Assembly (NCBI GenBank): GCA_947624645.1
Contig: CANQLG010000006.1
Coordinates: 1 to 64,000, forward strand
Reading direction: 5' to 3'
Length of the DNA: 64,000 bases
Source of the DNA: Candidatus Gastranaerophilales bacterium
Lineage (GTDB): Bacteria; Cyanobacteriota; Vampirovibrionia; Gastranaerophilales; Gastranaerophilaceae
Below are positions 55,681 to 64,000 of this stretch, piece after piece. Numbering within the stretch: the first letter of the stretch is position 1; each line of letters opens with the position of its first letter. The notes beneath the pieces were generated by a model, which did no database searches, had not been told where the DNA came from, and saw only the letters and a program-made list of their open reading frames with translations. The position numbers and the translations under genes were made by a program.

Positions 55681-56388
55681 ATGGGACAAAAAGAAGTAAA
55701 GAAAAAAAATTATACAAAACGAGAAGTTTCAGATTTTACGGAAGGTAAATATAAATTCCAGCTTTTCGGGCGCTGGCTTGTTCCTCGTACTCTTTTGCCT
55801 ATTTTCTATAAGATTGAATATATTGGCAGAGAGAATATTCCCCAAGACAGAAATTTTATTGTTGCTCCTAACCATATTTCTTATCTTGACCCGTTTGTGG
55901 CAGGAGAAGCTATTAAAAAGCCTATTGCTTTTATGGGTAAAAAAGAACTTTTTGAAAATAAAACACTTGCTTTTTTACTTGACAATTTGGCATGCTTCGC
56001 TGTTAACAGAGAAAAACTTGAAGTTTCTACCATTAAAACAGCCATTAATGTTTTTAAAACCAATCGCTGGATGCTTGGAATATTTCCACAAGGCGGTATC
56101 AGAAGAAACAGAAAAATTGAAAAAATTAATAAAGGTTTTGCCGTAATCGCTAAACAAATGAAAACAGATATTTTGCCTGTGGGTATTACGGGCAGTGAAG
56201 AATATAATTGGATTCCGTTTAAAGGCAAGCTCAAAATTGTTATAGGTGAACCGATATCTTATAATCAGGAATTTGATGATATAATTGACGAATGGGGTAA
56301 AAAAGTCGCTCAAATGATTGATTATACTTATGTTAAAGATATCGATGAATTGCAGGTTAAAAATCAAAAAGAACCCGTAAAATCCTAA
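55681..56388 (+). CDS. 1-acyl-glycerol-3-phosphate acyltransferase family protein (second copy)
   Basis: The 235-residue paralogue has NHISYLD (His65, Asp70) and FPQGGIRR in place of the usual EGTRS, and a GEPISY end. Two copies in a row suggest different acyl or head-group specificity. TTTAGGA precedes ATG. The convergent cheA overlaps its last 4 bases. Confidence 0.82.
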   Translation: MGQKEVKKKNYTKREVSDFTEGKYKFQLFGRWLVPRTLLPIFYKIEYIGRENIPQDRNFIVAPNHISYLDPFVAGEAIKKPIAFMGKKELFENKTLAFLLDNLACFAVNREKLEVSTIKTAINVFKTNRWMLGIFPQGGIRRNRKIEKINKGFAVIAKQMKTDILPVGITGSEEYNWIPFKGKLKIVIGEPISYNQEFDDIIDEWGKKVAQMIDYTYVKDIDELQVKNQKEPVKS

Positions 56389-59006
56389 TTTTTTCTTGAA
56401 TCTGTATTATATACCAGTTCGTATGGATTTATAATTAAACATATTTCTCCCGTAGGGAGGGTTGTAAGTCCGTTTATATTTTTTATTTTTAATATTGGTG
56501 CTACAAGCTTTTTTTGGAAGATTTCTTGATCGCCGATTAATTTATCTGCAATAAATGCTATTTGTTTATCCTGAATTTCAATTATAATTACTGTTAGAGA
56601 GTTTTCTTGACAGTTATTTTCCTTTTCATTGAATATTTTTGAGATACTGTAAATTGGAATTGTATGCCCTTCAAATAAAATACATTCAATGCCGTCTTTT
56701 TTGATTATTTCTTCACGTTTTACTTTTTCAACATTTTTTATTGCATTTACGGGAATTGCATATTTTTGATTATTTACGAGTATTATAAAAGCTTTTATAG
56801 TGGTCATTGATAATGGCAGTTTAACGGTAACTTTACAGCCCTCATTTAATATGGAATCTACCGAAATATCTCCGTTTAAATTGGTTATTTTGGTTTTTAC
56901 TACATCCAGCCCGATTCCTCTGCCTGATATTTCATTAACTGTTTCCAAAGTTGAAAATCCGGGTAAAAACAACAATTTCATGATTTGTTCTTCATTCATT
57001 GCATTTATTTCTTCTTCGGTTAACAGCCCTTTATTTATCGCCGTTTCTTTTACTTTGGCAAAGTTGATACCGTAGCCGTCATCTTCGATTGTAATTATTA
57101 TATTATTATCTGCTTGTTTTGCCGTTAATTTTATTGTACCTATTTCATCTTTATTATTCTTAAGTCTTATCTCGGGCGGTTCTATTCCATGATATATGGA
57201 ATTTCTTAATATATGTATCAACGGCATTTTGATTTCTTCAATAATTTTTTTATCTACGATTGTATCACTGCCGGATATTATAAAATTAACATTTTTATTA
57301 TTTTCTTTTGCTATATCTCTTACCATCCTAGGGAAAAAATGAAATATAGTTGCTAAAGGTAAAACTCTTATATCTTTTGCAATGGTTTCTACTTCTGCCG
57401 CTGATTGATGAAATTTATTACTGTCTTCCGAAATCATATTATATATATTTACAAAATCATTATTAATTTCATCTATTATTTCGGCATTGGTATTAAGAAA
57501 AGTCTGAGTTTTTTTATAAAAACTGTTTATTATCTCATCGGTTTCCGAGTTTATAATGCCTTTTTTTTCTATATATCTGAGATAATTCATCATTTTTTTG
57601 CTTAAGCTGTGCCATTTAATCAATTTGGTATTAATATGTGCCAAATCATTTATATGCTCTCGTGATTTTATCCCGTTTATTAACATTTCTCCCGTTTGAG
57701 ATATTAAATTATCCAGTTTTGTACTGTCTATTCTCAGGGTTTTTATTTCCTGTAAATCTATTGATTGAATATTATTATTTATGTTTATTATCTCTTTTGG
57801 GTTGAATAATTGCGGTACTGCTTCGCTTCTTACCTCTTTTTTTGCCGTTAATGAAACTGTATTATTCATATCTTCCAATACATTTAAACGTTGAAGTAAA
57901 AATGTAAGATTCAAATTTGTTACGGGTTCTTTTAAAGATATACGTTTTGACAAATATATACTTTGTAATACTGCCATATAACAGTCATTGTCTAATACAA
58001 TATCTTTTTTTATTAATATATCCAATAAATTTATAGTTTTATTTATTATTTCAATAATTTGTCCATTATCGGTATTAACAATGCTTTCTTTCAATATATC
58101 AGTTACTTTTATTAAAAAGTCTTTTTCGTATTTTAATTTACGAATATTTTTAAAAATATAATCGAAATTTTCACTTAAACTAATATTGTTTTTTTCGTTT
58201 TCTTCTTTTTCTTGGGATTGATTTATAATTATTGTTTTTTGAATTTTTTTATTTATATTTGAATTTATATTTAATTTTTTATACAAATTATAAATATCTG
58301 TTCTTAATTCCGGGATTTTTTGTCTGAATATTTCAAAATCAAATTCATTTTTGTTATCAATTATTTTGGAATACAAAAAACTTATTTTATCTTTTATTAA
58401 CTTATAATCTGTTTTATAAAATATATCAGACAATTCTTTTAAGTTTTGCGCTATTACGTCGATAATATTTTCAGAATCTTCTTCTGCGTCTTTTTCTATG
58501 ACAAACATTAATTCAAGCACGATTGCATTGATATCTATATTCTTTTTATAAATATAATTATCCGTTAAATATTTACTTACGTTAGAATCTTGATTTATAA
58601 TATCTTGTTTTTGAATTAAATTATCCAGTTTATTAAGGTATTTGTTTATAGAAATATCTTGATAATTTTTTTTATTTTTAACACATTTCCTGACATATTC
58701 CACTAAGACATCACATATTTCATAAATTGTTCCGAACCATTCTGATTGTATTATTACATTATCATTTTTCCAATAAGAAAGAACATCTTCCAATTTATGG
58801 GATATATCTTGAATACAATTAAATCCCAGCATTCGTGATGAACCTTTGAGTGAATGTACAAGTTGAAATAATTTTTTTAACGGGGTTTTATTGTCGGGTG
58901 TTTTTTCTAACTCCAGAAAATTGTTATTTAATTCCTGAATTATTTCTTCACATTCTGATTTATATACATTTAATATTTCATTATATTCTTTAGAATTGAA
59001 TTGCAT
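56385..59006 (-). CDS. cheA: Chemotaxis histidine kinase CheA
   Basis: The 873-residue kinase has an N-terminal Hpt domain with phospho-acceptor His51 (LVHSLKGSSRMLGF), a long helical middle, a dimerisation region, an HATPase (LRNSIYHGIEPPEIRLKN, DDGYGINF, GRGIGLDVVKTKI) and a C-terminal CheW-like domain ending about residue 865. There is no receiver domain and no CheY, CheB or CheR gene nearby. It should phosphorylate a distant response regulator in response to the receptor encoded just upstream. Confidence 0.92.
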   Translation of the reverse strand: MQFNSKEYNEILNVYKSECEEIIQELNNNFLELEKTPDNKTPLKKLFQLVHSLKGSSRMLGFNCIQDISHKLEDVLSYWKNDNVIIQSEWFGTIYEICDVLVEYVRKCVKNKKNYQDISINKYLNKLDNLIQKQDIINQDSNVSKYLTDNYIYKKNIDINAIVLELMFVIEKDAEEDSENIIDVIAQNLKELSDIFYKTDYKLIKDKISFLYSKIIDNKNEFDFEIFRQKIPELRTDIYNLYKKLNINSNINKKIQKTIIINQSQEKEENEKNNISLSENFDYIFKNIRKLKYEKDFLIKVTDILKESIVNTDNGQIIEIINKTINLLDILIKKDIVLDNDCYMAVLQSIYLSKRISLKEPVTNLNLTFLLQRLNVLEDMNNTVSLTAKKEVRSEAVPQLFNPKEIININNNIQSIDLQEIKTLRIDSTKLDNLISQTGEMLINGIKSREHINDLAHINTKLIKWHSLSKKMMNYLRYIEKKGIINSETDEIINSFYKKTQTFLNTNAEIIDEINNDFVNIYNMISEDSNKFHQSAAEVETIAKDIRVLPLATIFHFFPRMVRDIAKENNKNVNFIISGSDTIVDKKIIEEIKMPLIHILRNSIYHGIEPPEIRLKNNKDEIGTIKLTAKQADNNIIITIEDDGYGINFAKVKETAINKGLLTEEEINAMNEEQIMKLLFLPGFSTLETVNEISGRGIGLDVVKTKITNLNGDISVDSILNEGCKVTVKLPLSMTTIKAFIILVNNQKYAIPVNAIKNVEKVKREEIIKKDGIECILFEGHTIPIYSISKIFNEKENNCQENSLTVIIIEIQDKQIAFIADKLIGDQEIFQKKLVAPILKIKNINGLTTLPTGEICLIINPYELVYNTDSRKN

Positions 59007-59017
59007 ATAAATCCCTG

Positions 59018-60055
59018 TTAATTAGCAATGTTGTCTTTAATATTTGTTGAAATTTCAGAAACTGCCTTAATATATTCTATATTTTCTTCCAAAATGTTAA
59101 TTGTTTCCGATGTACTCTTTTGTATATCAGTGATTTGATCCAAAATTTTATTTGTAAGAATCTGTTGAGAAGCAGTAGATACTAACATATTATTTATTTC
59201 CAGTTCCGTATTTTTGAGAATATTTACAAGTGCAGAAACACTTTTATCAACTCCGCTAATCATCTTATATCCTGTTTCAATTTCTTTTGCACTGTCTTCT
59301 GTTGCTATAATAGTTGAGGATGTTGTTTGCTCGATATCTTTTACCAGTGTAGTAATTTTATTTGTAGCTTGTTTTGATTCATCGGCAAGTTTTCTTATTT
59401 CTCCTGCCACAACGGCAAAACCTTTCCCGTACTCACCTGCTCTTGCTGCTTCTACCGCTGCATTTAATGCAAGCATATTGGTTTGTTCGGATATGTTTTC
59501 TACTATATTTACTGTTGAGCCTATTTGTTTTATATAATCCGTTAATTCTATTATTAATTCAGCTATTAATTGTATTTTTTGCTTATACTTATTTATCTTT
59601 GAAACGCTTTCATTTAAAGTTTGTGATTCCTTATCAGAATTTTCACATGTTTCTTGTATTTTTACCGATATACTTTGTGTCATTTCTTTTTCTGACATGG
59701 CATTATTTTTATATTCTTTTACCGTTTCAATTATTTGGTTTAATATAATTGTATATTTATTTGTTAATTGTCTTTGTTTTTCACTTAATTGTATCAGCTT
59801 TACGGATATTTTTTGAAAATCCTTTAATTCGTTATCTATTAATTTATCTATTGATTTCATCAATTCATTTCTTGAATACTGATATTGAAGAAAATAAAAC
59901 AATAGTATTATAACCGTATAGCTTATCATTAATGTTTGGTTGTCAACATATATCATTATTGCAATTATTAATACTGTAACTATTGCCAGTATTACTGTAT
60001 CTTTTATGTTTTTTTTGGACAATCTGTTTATAATACCAATATCTGTATGCGGCAT
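59018..60055 (-). CDS. Methyl-accepting-type receptor without periplasmic domain
   Basis: The 345-residue protein has two transmembrane helices (about 20-36 and 42-58) separated by only a few residues, so no sensory domain faces outward. The cytoplasmic signalling tip is intact ([21 protein letters not shown], then [16 protein letters not shown]). It may sense membrane state or cytoplasmic signals. It is cotranscribed upstream of cheA (11-base gap). Confidence 0.9.
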   Translation of the reverse strand: MPHTDIGIINRLSKKNIKDTVILAIVTVLIIAIMIYVDNQTLMISYTVIILLFYFLQYQYSRNELMKSIDKLIDNELKDFQKISVKLIQLSEKQRQLTNKYTIILNQIIETVKEYKNNAMSEKEMTQSISVKIQETCENSDKESQTLNESVSKINKYKQKIQLIAELIIELTDYIKQIGSTVNIVENISEQTNMLALNAAVEAARAGEYGKGFAVVAGEIRKLADESKQATNKITTLVKDIEQTTSSTIIATEDSAKEIETGYKMISGVDKSVSALVNILKNTELEINNMLVSTASQQILTNKILDQITDIQKSTSETINILEENIEYIKAVSEISTNIKDNIAN

Positions 60056-60148
60056 ATTTTACTCCTTATAACTTTATAATTATAGTCTATATTTTGGATT
60101 TTTTAATCATTAGTATATAGTATAATTATTATAAAGGTTTAATTTAAA

Positions 60149-61177
60149 ATGAACAATTATTCTATAATAAATTCCAATAAAAATTTAAAATCCGAACTTG
60201 AACATTTGTTTGTTTTTACCGTTTCGGGAGGGCTATATGCGATTAATATTAAATTTATTTTGGAGGTAATTAATTTTCAGGAAATTGAAATCCCTGCTAA
60301 TACTCCTTTAGGCATTATCGGTATATTTAATTATAACGGAGTTATGACTAACGTTATTGATATTTGTGCTTTGTTAGGAATTAATTCAGGTAAATTTTCT
60401 GTTAATGATAAATTTGTAATTATTGTATGTAAAGATAATTGCTTTGCACTTAGGGCTGATAATATTATTGATATTTATAATCTTGACAATCAAAATATTC
60501 AACAGCTTCCTTTTGATGTACAAAATTCTTTTATTAAGGAAGTATATAAGTATGAAAATTCAATTTTTAATATTATAAATGTTGAAGCATTGAATGAAAG
60601 TCTTGCAAATAACAAACAAAAAAATTCAATAAACTATTCCTTATTGCTTCCTAAAGATGAACAAGAGCTTGAAATATTGAAATTAAGAAAAGAAGATATA
60701 AGTAAGAAAAATATATTTAATTTCCCAATTGAACACGAATCGGAAAATCAATTTTTACTTTTCACTCTTGATAGCCATAATTATTTTATAGAACTTAAAT
60801 ATATAAAAGAGTTTATTTGTTCAAAACAAGTTAATATAACCAAACTCCCTTATACTGATGAATTTGTTAAAGGTATTATTAATTCAAGAGGTGATTTTCT
60901 TATAGTAATTGATTTAAATATGTTTTTAAATAATGAAAACAATGATATAAAACCATCCAGTAAACTTATTATTACAGAGGGTAAAAATTTTAATATCGCA
61001 TTACTTGTTGATGATGTTAAATATATCAAAAATCTCAAAAATATAGAAAAAAATAATATTTATACGGGACATTCAAAATATATAATTTCTGAATTTACCG
61101 AAAACGGGGAATTGTATAACATCATAAACTATGACAAAATTATCAATGATGAAAGAATTTATATAGACATAGGTTAA
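60149..61177 (+). CDS. Double CheW-domain adaptor
   Basis: The 342-residue protein contains two CheW-like SH3-fold domains (about 18-150 and 205-340; LFVFTVSGGLYAINIKFILEV and LLFTLDSHNYFIELKYIKEF at their starts). It would couple receptor to kinase with two binding sites. It is divergent from the MCP-cheA pair, with a shared promoter region at 60056-60148. A weak AAAGG precedes ATG. Its end nearly meets radA (7-base gap). Confidence 0.88.
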   Translation: MNNYSIINSNKNLKSELEHLFVFTVSGGLYAINIKFILEVINFQEIEIPANTPLGIIGIFNYNGVMTNVIDICALLGINSGKFSVNDKFVIIVCKDNCFALRADNIIDIYNLDNQNIQQLPFDVQNSFIKEVYKYENSIFNIINVEALNESLANNKQKNSINYSLLLPKDEQELEILKLRKEDISKKNIFNFPIEHESENQFLLFTLDSHNYFIELKYIKEFICSKQVNITKLPYTDEFVKGIINSRGDFLIVIDLNMFLNNENNDIKPSSKLIITEGKNFNIALLVDDVKYIKNLKNIEKNNIYTGHSKYIISEFTENGELYNIINYDKIINDERIYIDIG

Positions 61178-61184
61178 AAATAAA

Positions 61185-62552
61185 TTATTTTTTTGAAACG
61201 CAAGCACTGATTGCATTCATTAATCTTGGTACTTGAATAATTTCAATATCAAAATTATCGTTTAAATTTTTGTTTAATTTAGGGATAATGACTTTTTTAA
61301 ATCCGAGTTTTTGGGCTTCATATATACGTTTTTCAAGATTAGAAACGTTGCGAATTTCACCTGATAAACTTATTTCTCCGATAATGACGCAATCAGGGTC
61401 GACTACAACATCTCGGTAGCATGTTGCAATAGCAAGAGCTATACCTAAATCGGCAGCAGGTTCATCTATTTCTATTCCGCCGATTACATTAACATAAACA
61501 TCATGTTTCGACAGATTAATTCCTATTCTTTTTTCAAGTACGGCAATAATTTGGAGCAATCTGTTATATTCAATTCCTGTTGCGACTCGCCTTGGAGCAG
61601 GATATGAGGTTGTTCCGACAAGTGCCTGCACTTCAACAAGTAAAGCTCTTGTACCTTCATTTGTGGCTATAATAACACTCCCGGGGGCATAATTATCCGT
61701 TCTCTCTTTCATAAAAAGCTCACTCGGATTTTTTACTTCTTCTAACCCCGATTCAACCATATTAAATACTCCTATTTCATTGGTTGAGCCGAACCTGTTT
61801 TTTATAGACCTTAATAAACGCTGCGATTTATATTTATCTCCCTCAAAATATATAACAGTATCAACCATGTGCTCTAATACCTTTGGTCCTGCGATATTAC
61901 CTTCTTTTGTAACGTGTCCTATTACAATGACCGTAATGTTTTTATTTTTGGCAATATCCATAAGTACATTTGTACATTCTCTTATTTGAGAAACACTTCC
62001 CGATGTACTTGTTATATTAGAAGTATAAATTGATTGAATTGAATCTATAACCAATATTTCAGGCTTTATATTATCAAGCTGATTAGTGACGGCTTCAAGA
62101 TTAGTTTGAGAATATACATATAAGTTATCGGAATTAACTTTTAATCTTTGAGCTCTTAATTTAACCTGAGAGCTTGATTCTTCAGCACAGATATATAAAA
62201 GTTTTTTTCCCATTCGGCAGATGTTACCTGCTGTTTGTAAAACTAATGTTGATTTTCCTATCCCGGGATCGCCTGCCAATAAAACCAAAGAACCTTGAAC
62301 AAGTCCGCCTCCGAGCACCCTGTCCAATTCTTCAAAACCTGTCGGCAGTTTTATATTTTCAGTTATTTTAATCTCATTAATAAGACAAACAGGACTATCT
62401 TCAATTACAATATTTTGAGTATTCGGAACGGTTTTAACCTCAACTTCTTCGACTAAAGTACCCCAATTACCGCAATCGGGACATTTACCGATATATTTTG
62501 CCGTTTCATATCCGCAATTTTGGCATACCCATTTTGTTTTAACTTTTGCCAT
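61185..62552 (-). CDS. radA: DNA repair protein RadA
   Basis: The 455-residue RecA-like protein has a zinc finger (Cys10, 13, 24, 27), GDPGIGKST (94-102), the RadA-specific KNRFGST and a C-terminal Lon-protease-like domain (IGGIEIDEPAADLGIALAIA). It helps branch migration in homologous recombination. Its start overlaps the end of the unknown upstream gene by 14 bases. Confidence 0.97.
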   Translation of the reverse strand: MAKVKTKWVCQNCGYETAKYIGKCPDCGNWGTLVEEVEVKTVPNTQNIVIEDSPVCLINEIKITENIKLPTGFEELDRVLGGGLVQGSLVLLAGDPGIGKSTLVLQTAGNICRMGKKLLYICAEESSSQVKLRAQRLKVNSDNLYVYSQTNLEAVTNQLDNIKPEILVIDSIQSIYTSNITSTSGSVSQIRECTNVLMDIAKNKNITVIVIGHVTKEGNIAGPKVLEHMVDTVIYFEGDKYKSQRLLRSIKNRFGSTNEIGVFNMVESGLEEVKNPSELFMKERTDNYAPGSVIIATNEGTRALLVEVQALVGTTSYPAPRRVATGIEYNRLLQIIAVLEKRIGINLSKHDVYVNVIGGIEIDEPAADLGIALAIATCYRDVVVDPDCVIIGEISLSGEIRNVSNLEKRIYEAQKLGFKKVIIPKLNKNLNDNFDIEIIQVPRLMNAISACVSKK

Positions 62553-63531
62553 TATCCAATTTCTCTTTTCTTTGTTCTCTTAAGTTTTCTTTTGAATCTA
62601 TTAAATGTACATTTTTTATCAGGGAATTTGAAATTAAAAGCAAAAAAGGATTAACCCCGGGGCTTATGTTCATAGATATCTGGGTTTTACGCTCTTCGGT
62701 TTTGCTTTTAGAAAAAGCTTCTTTAGCAGCAATATCCATATTGATATTAATATTATATTTAATACTTTCTTGTTTCATTAAAACTTCAAAATCTTTTTGA
62801 GGAAATTCTTTTGAAGTAATGAGTAAAATTTTTATGCCGTCAGAATCTGTTTTAAAAATATCAGCCTGAAGATTACCGTAATTTTCGGTTGAAATAAGAA
62901 TTGTAACACTGTCATCGGAATCGGTTCCGGCATCGGAGCCTTTTTCTCCGATTTCTAATTTAAATGCATCAGGATCGGTTAAAGGAAGCCAAGGCAAGTA
63001 TAAAAGCATTGTATTTTTAACATTTTGAGTATCATTTGAGGTCATTGCTCCGACAATGGAAATTAATTTGGATAGTTCATTAAGCTGCTCATTTTTCAAA
63101 CTTACTCCGATTTGATTAAAGCCGGCTAAAAGCCGATATAAATTTGTCATGGCTTCTTTAGAACCTGTTTGTAACATTTTTGCCAAACTTGCAAAATTTA
63201 AGCTTGATGATAACAGTAAAAATGCCAGACTTTTGTTATCCTGTTGAATGTTATCAACTATTTGAGATAAAAGCTGTTCAAAATTTTTCGGAAAATTTAA
63301 CAGCTCTTTTAACATATTTACTGTTTGTTCCTGATTCATTTTGACAAGTTCATTTGTCGTATTTGCAAGCTGTGTTATATATTTTGGAAATAACACTTCT
63401 AAAGGAGTTGATTGCTCCTGAATTATAAATGAACCTTGGTTTAATAAGGTATTATTTACATTCGATGAATTTACCTGATTATACCCGTTCGGAAAATTAT
63501 TTAAAAATTGATTCAAATTTATATTTGACAT
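62539..63531 (-). CDS. Unknown helical protein upstream of radA
   Basis: The 330-residue protein has an Asn-rich N-terminus, a helical middle (about 45-175) and a C-terminal beta-rich domain (LYLPWLPLTDPDAFKLEIGE, then TILISTENYGNLQADIF) vaguely like the C-terminal region of hook-length control proteins, though I would not name it so. No catalytic motif. It is translated with radA (overlap). Confidence 0.5.
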   Translation of the reverse strand: MSNINLNQFLNNFPNGYNQVNSSNVNNTLLNQGSFIIQEQSTPLEVLFPKYITQLANTTNELVKMNQEQTVNMLKELLNFPKNFEQLLSQIVDNIQQDNKSLAFLLLSSSLNFASLAKMLQTGSKEAMTNLYRLLAGFNQIGVSLKNEQLNELSKLISIVGAMTSNDTQNVKNTMLLYLPWLPLTDPDAFKLEIGEKGSDAGTDSDDSVTILISTENYGNLQADIFKTDSDGIKILLITSKEFPQKDFEVLMKQESIKYNININMDIAAKEAFSKSKTEERKTQISMNISPGVNPFLLLISNSLIKNVHLIDSKENLREQRKEKLDNGKS

Positions 63532-63631
63532 ATTTATAAATTAACATATTGTTTTTAAAAATCAACGTAAATTTGTAATAAATTGTAAATATATATTATT
63601 TTTATATAAAAAATTTTTATATTTAATATTT

Positions 63632-63666
63632 AATTAAATTGATAAATTTTAATTAAATTGATAAAT
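63632..63666. repeat. Short tandem AT repeat
   Basis: AATTAAATTGATAAAT appears twice (63632 and 63651, 19-base period) just before the partial gene. It may be promoter-related. Confidence 0.7.
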
Positions 63667-63681
63667 GTAAAAGAGGTAAGA

Positions 63682-64000
63682 ATGATAAGCCCAATATCTT
63701 TTGGAAGTACATATAAAAAAGCCATAAAAGATTCTTCTGACAGTAAACAAAAGTCAGGATACAGAGAATTAATAAAATTTTGCCAAGACCAAGATTATAA
63801 TTATGAATTAAAAGAATCTCCAAGGATATCACTTTCTCATTATTCTTCAGAAGGGTCATCGGCTTTGGCTATAATAGTGCCGGATGCTTATGATTCACAA
63901 ATTGAAGCTTTCTGCATAGAACGAGGCATCAATATAGATAAATATTTAAGTAAAGATTTAATGTCACCGACTGGTATTGTAAGAAGAATTAAGACTCCTC
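63682..64000 (+). CDS. Partial ISFG-type hypothetical protein (runs off the window)
   Basis: The gene starts at ATG 63682 after AAGAGGTAAGA and continues in frame to the window edge (106 complete codons). It begins MISPISFGSTYKKAIKDSS and is then mixed helix and strand (SSALAIIVPDAYDSQIEAFC). The ISFG N-terminus is like the SFKG of the 16-18 kb protein. No family recognised; the rest of the gene lies outside. Confidence 0.65.
   Translation, partial: MISPISFGSTYKKAIKDSSDSKQKSGYRELIKFCQDQDYNYELKESPRISLSHYSSEGSSALAIIVPDAYDSQIEAFCIERGINIDKYLSKDLMSPTGIVRRIKTP

Overview
The window is AT-rich bacterial chromosome. Gram-negative envelope genes (a very large autotransporter, a family 9 glycosyltransferase, an AMIN-domain amidase) sit beside a cyanobacterial-like housekeeping set (MetK, GSI-type GlnA, ATP-dependent PEP carboxykinase). 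Several secreted or unknown proteins carry N-terminal motifs such as SFKG or ISFG, which I associate with uncultured gut Melainabacteria (Candidatus Gastranaerophilales). That placement is an inference from gene style and not a database result.

Layout. 1-2.5 kb: small HTH regulators, an AUU-initiated membrane-peptide candidate, an orphan antitoxin with its own operator-promoter, and a Fic enzyme. 2.5-9.5 kb: pckA, an activase-like CoA protein behind a winged-helix gene, a degenerate-Nudix regulator, a lytic transglycosylase, a CopG-type protein and an M20 peptidase. 9.4-13.1 kb: a B12-type radical SAM enzyme divergent from a DUF6056-like membrane glycosyltransferase (reading frame interrupted at a T9 tract) and a GT2 enzyme. 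13.2-22.7 kb: rpsO, metK, cca, lineage-specific proteins, infC(AUU start)-rpmI-rplT, divergent rplJ-rplL with an L10 leader and attenuator, a Cys-rich CpxP-like protein and an EF-hand protein. 22.8-28.2 kb: amidase-murI, trxB and GT9. 28.3-35.2 kb: a 2296-residue autotransporter whose TTG start sits 5 nt after a G9 tract. 35.6-44.8 kb: tRNA-Ser, gmd, a UvrD-RecB-type helicase-nuclease, then an accessory block (coiled-coil, MORN-like, XRE, WG-repeat and WYL proteins). 44.9-56.4 kb: tRNA-His, glnA, nadE, an amino-acid permease, glyQ, a radical SAM enzyme, gap, a missed AbrB-like 55-residue gene, DUF2085 and two PlsC paralogues. 56.4-64 kb: a compact chemosensory set (CheA, an MCP without periplasmic domain, a double-CheW protein), radA, an unknown protein, and the start of an ISFG-type protein running off the end.

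The core genes form ordinary short operons, nearly all closed by strong intrinsic terminators. The most interesting material is in control elements and accessory genes: two homopolymer tracts that could switch surface functions (G9 before the autotransporter, T9 inside the glycosyltransferase), repeated operator-like palindromes, a possible anti-Shine-Dalgarno small RNA behind rplT, the AUU-start peptide, and the WYL/XRE/WG island next to a helicase-nuclease.
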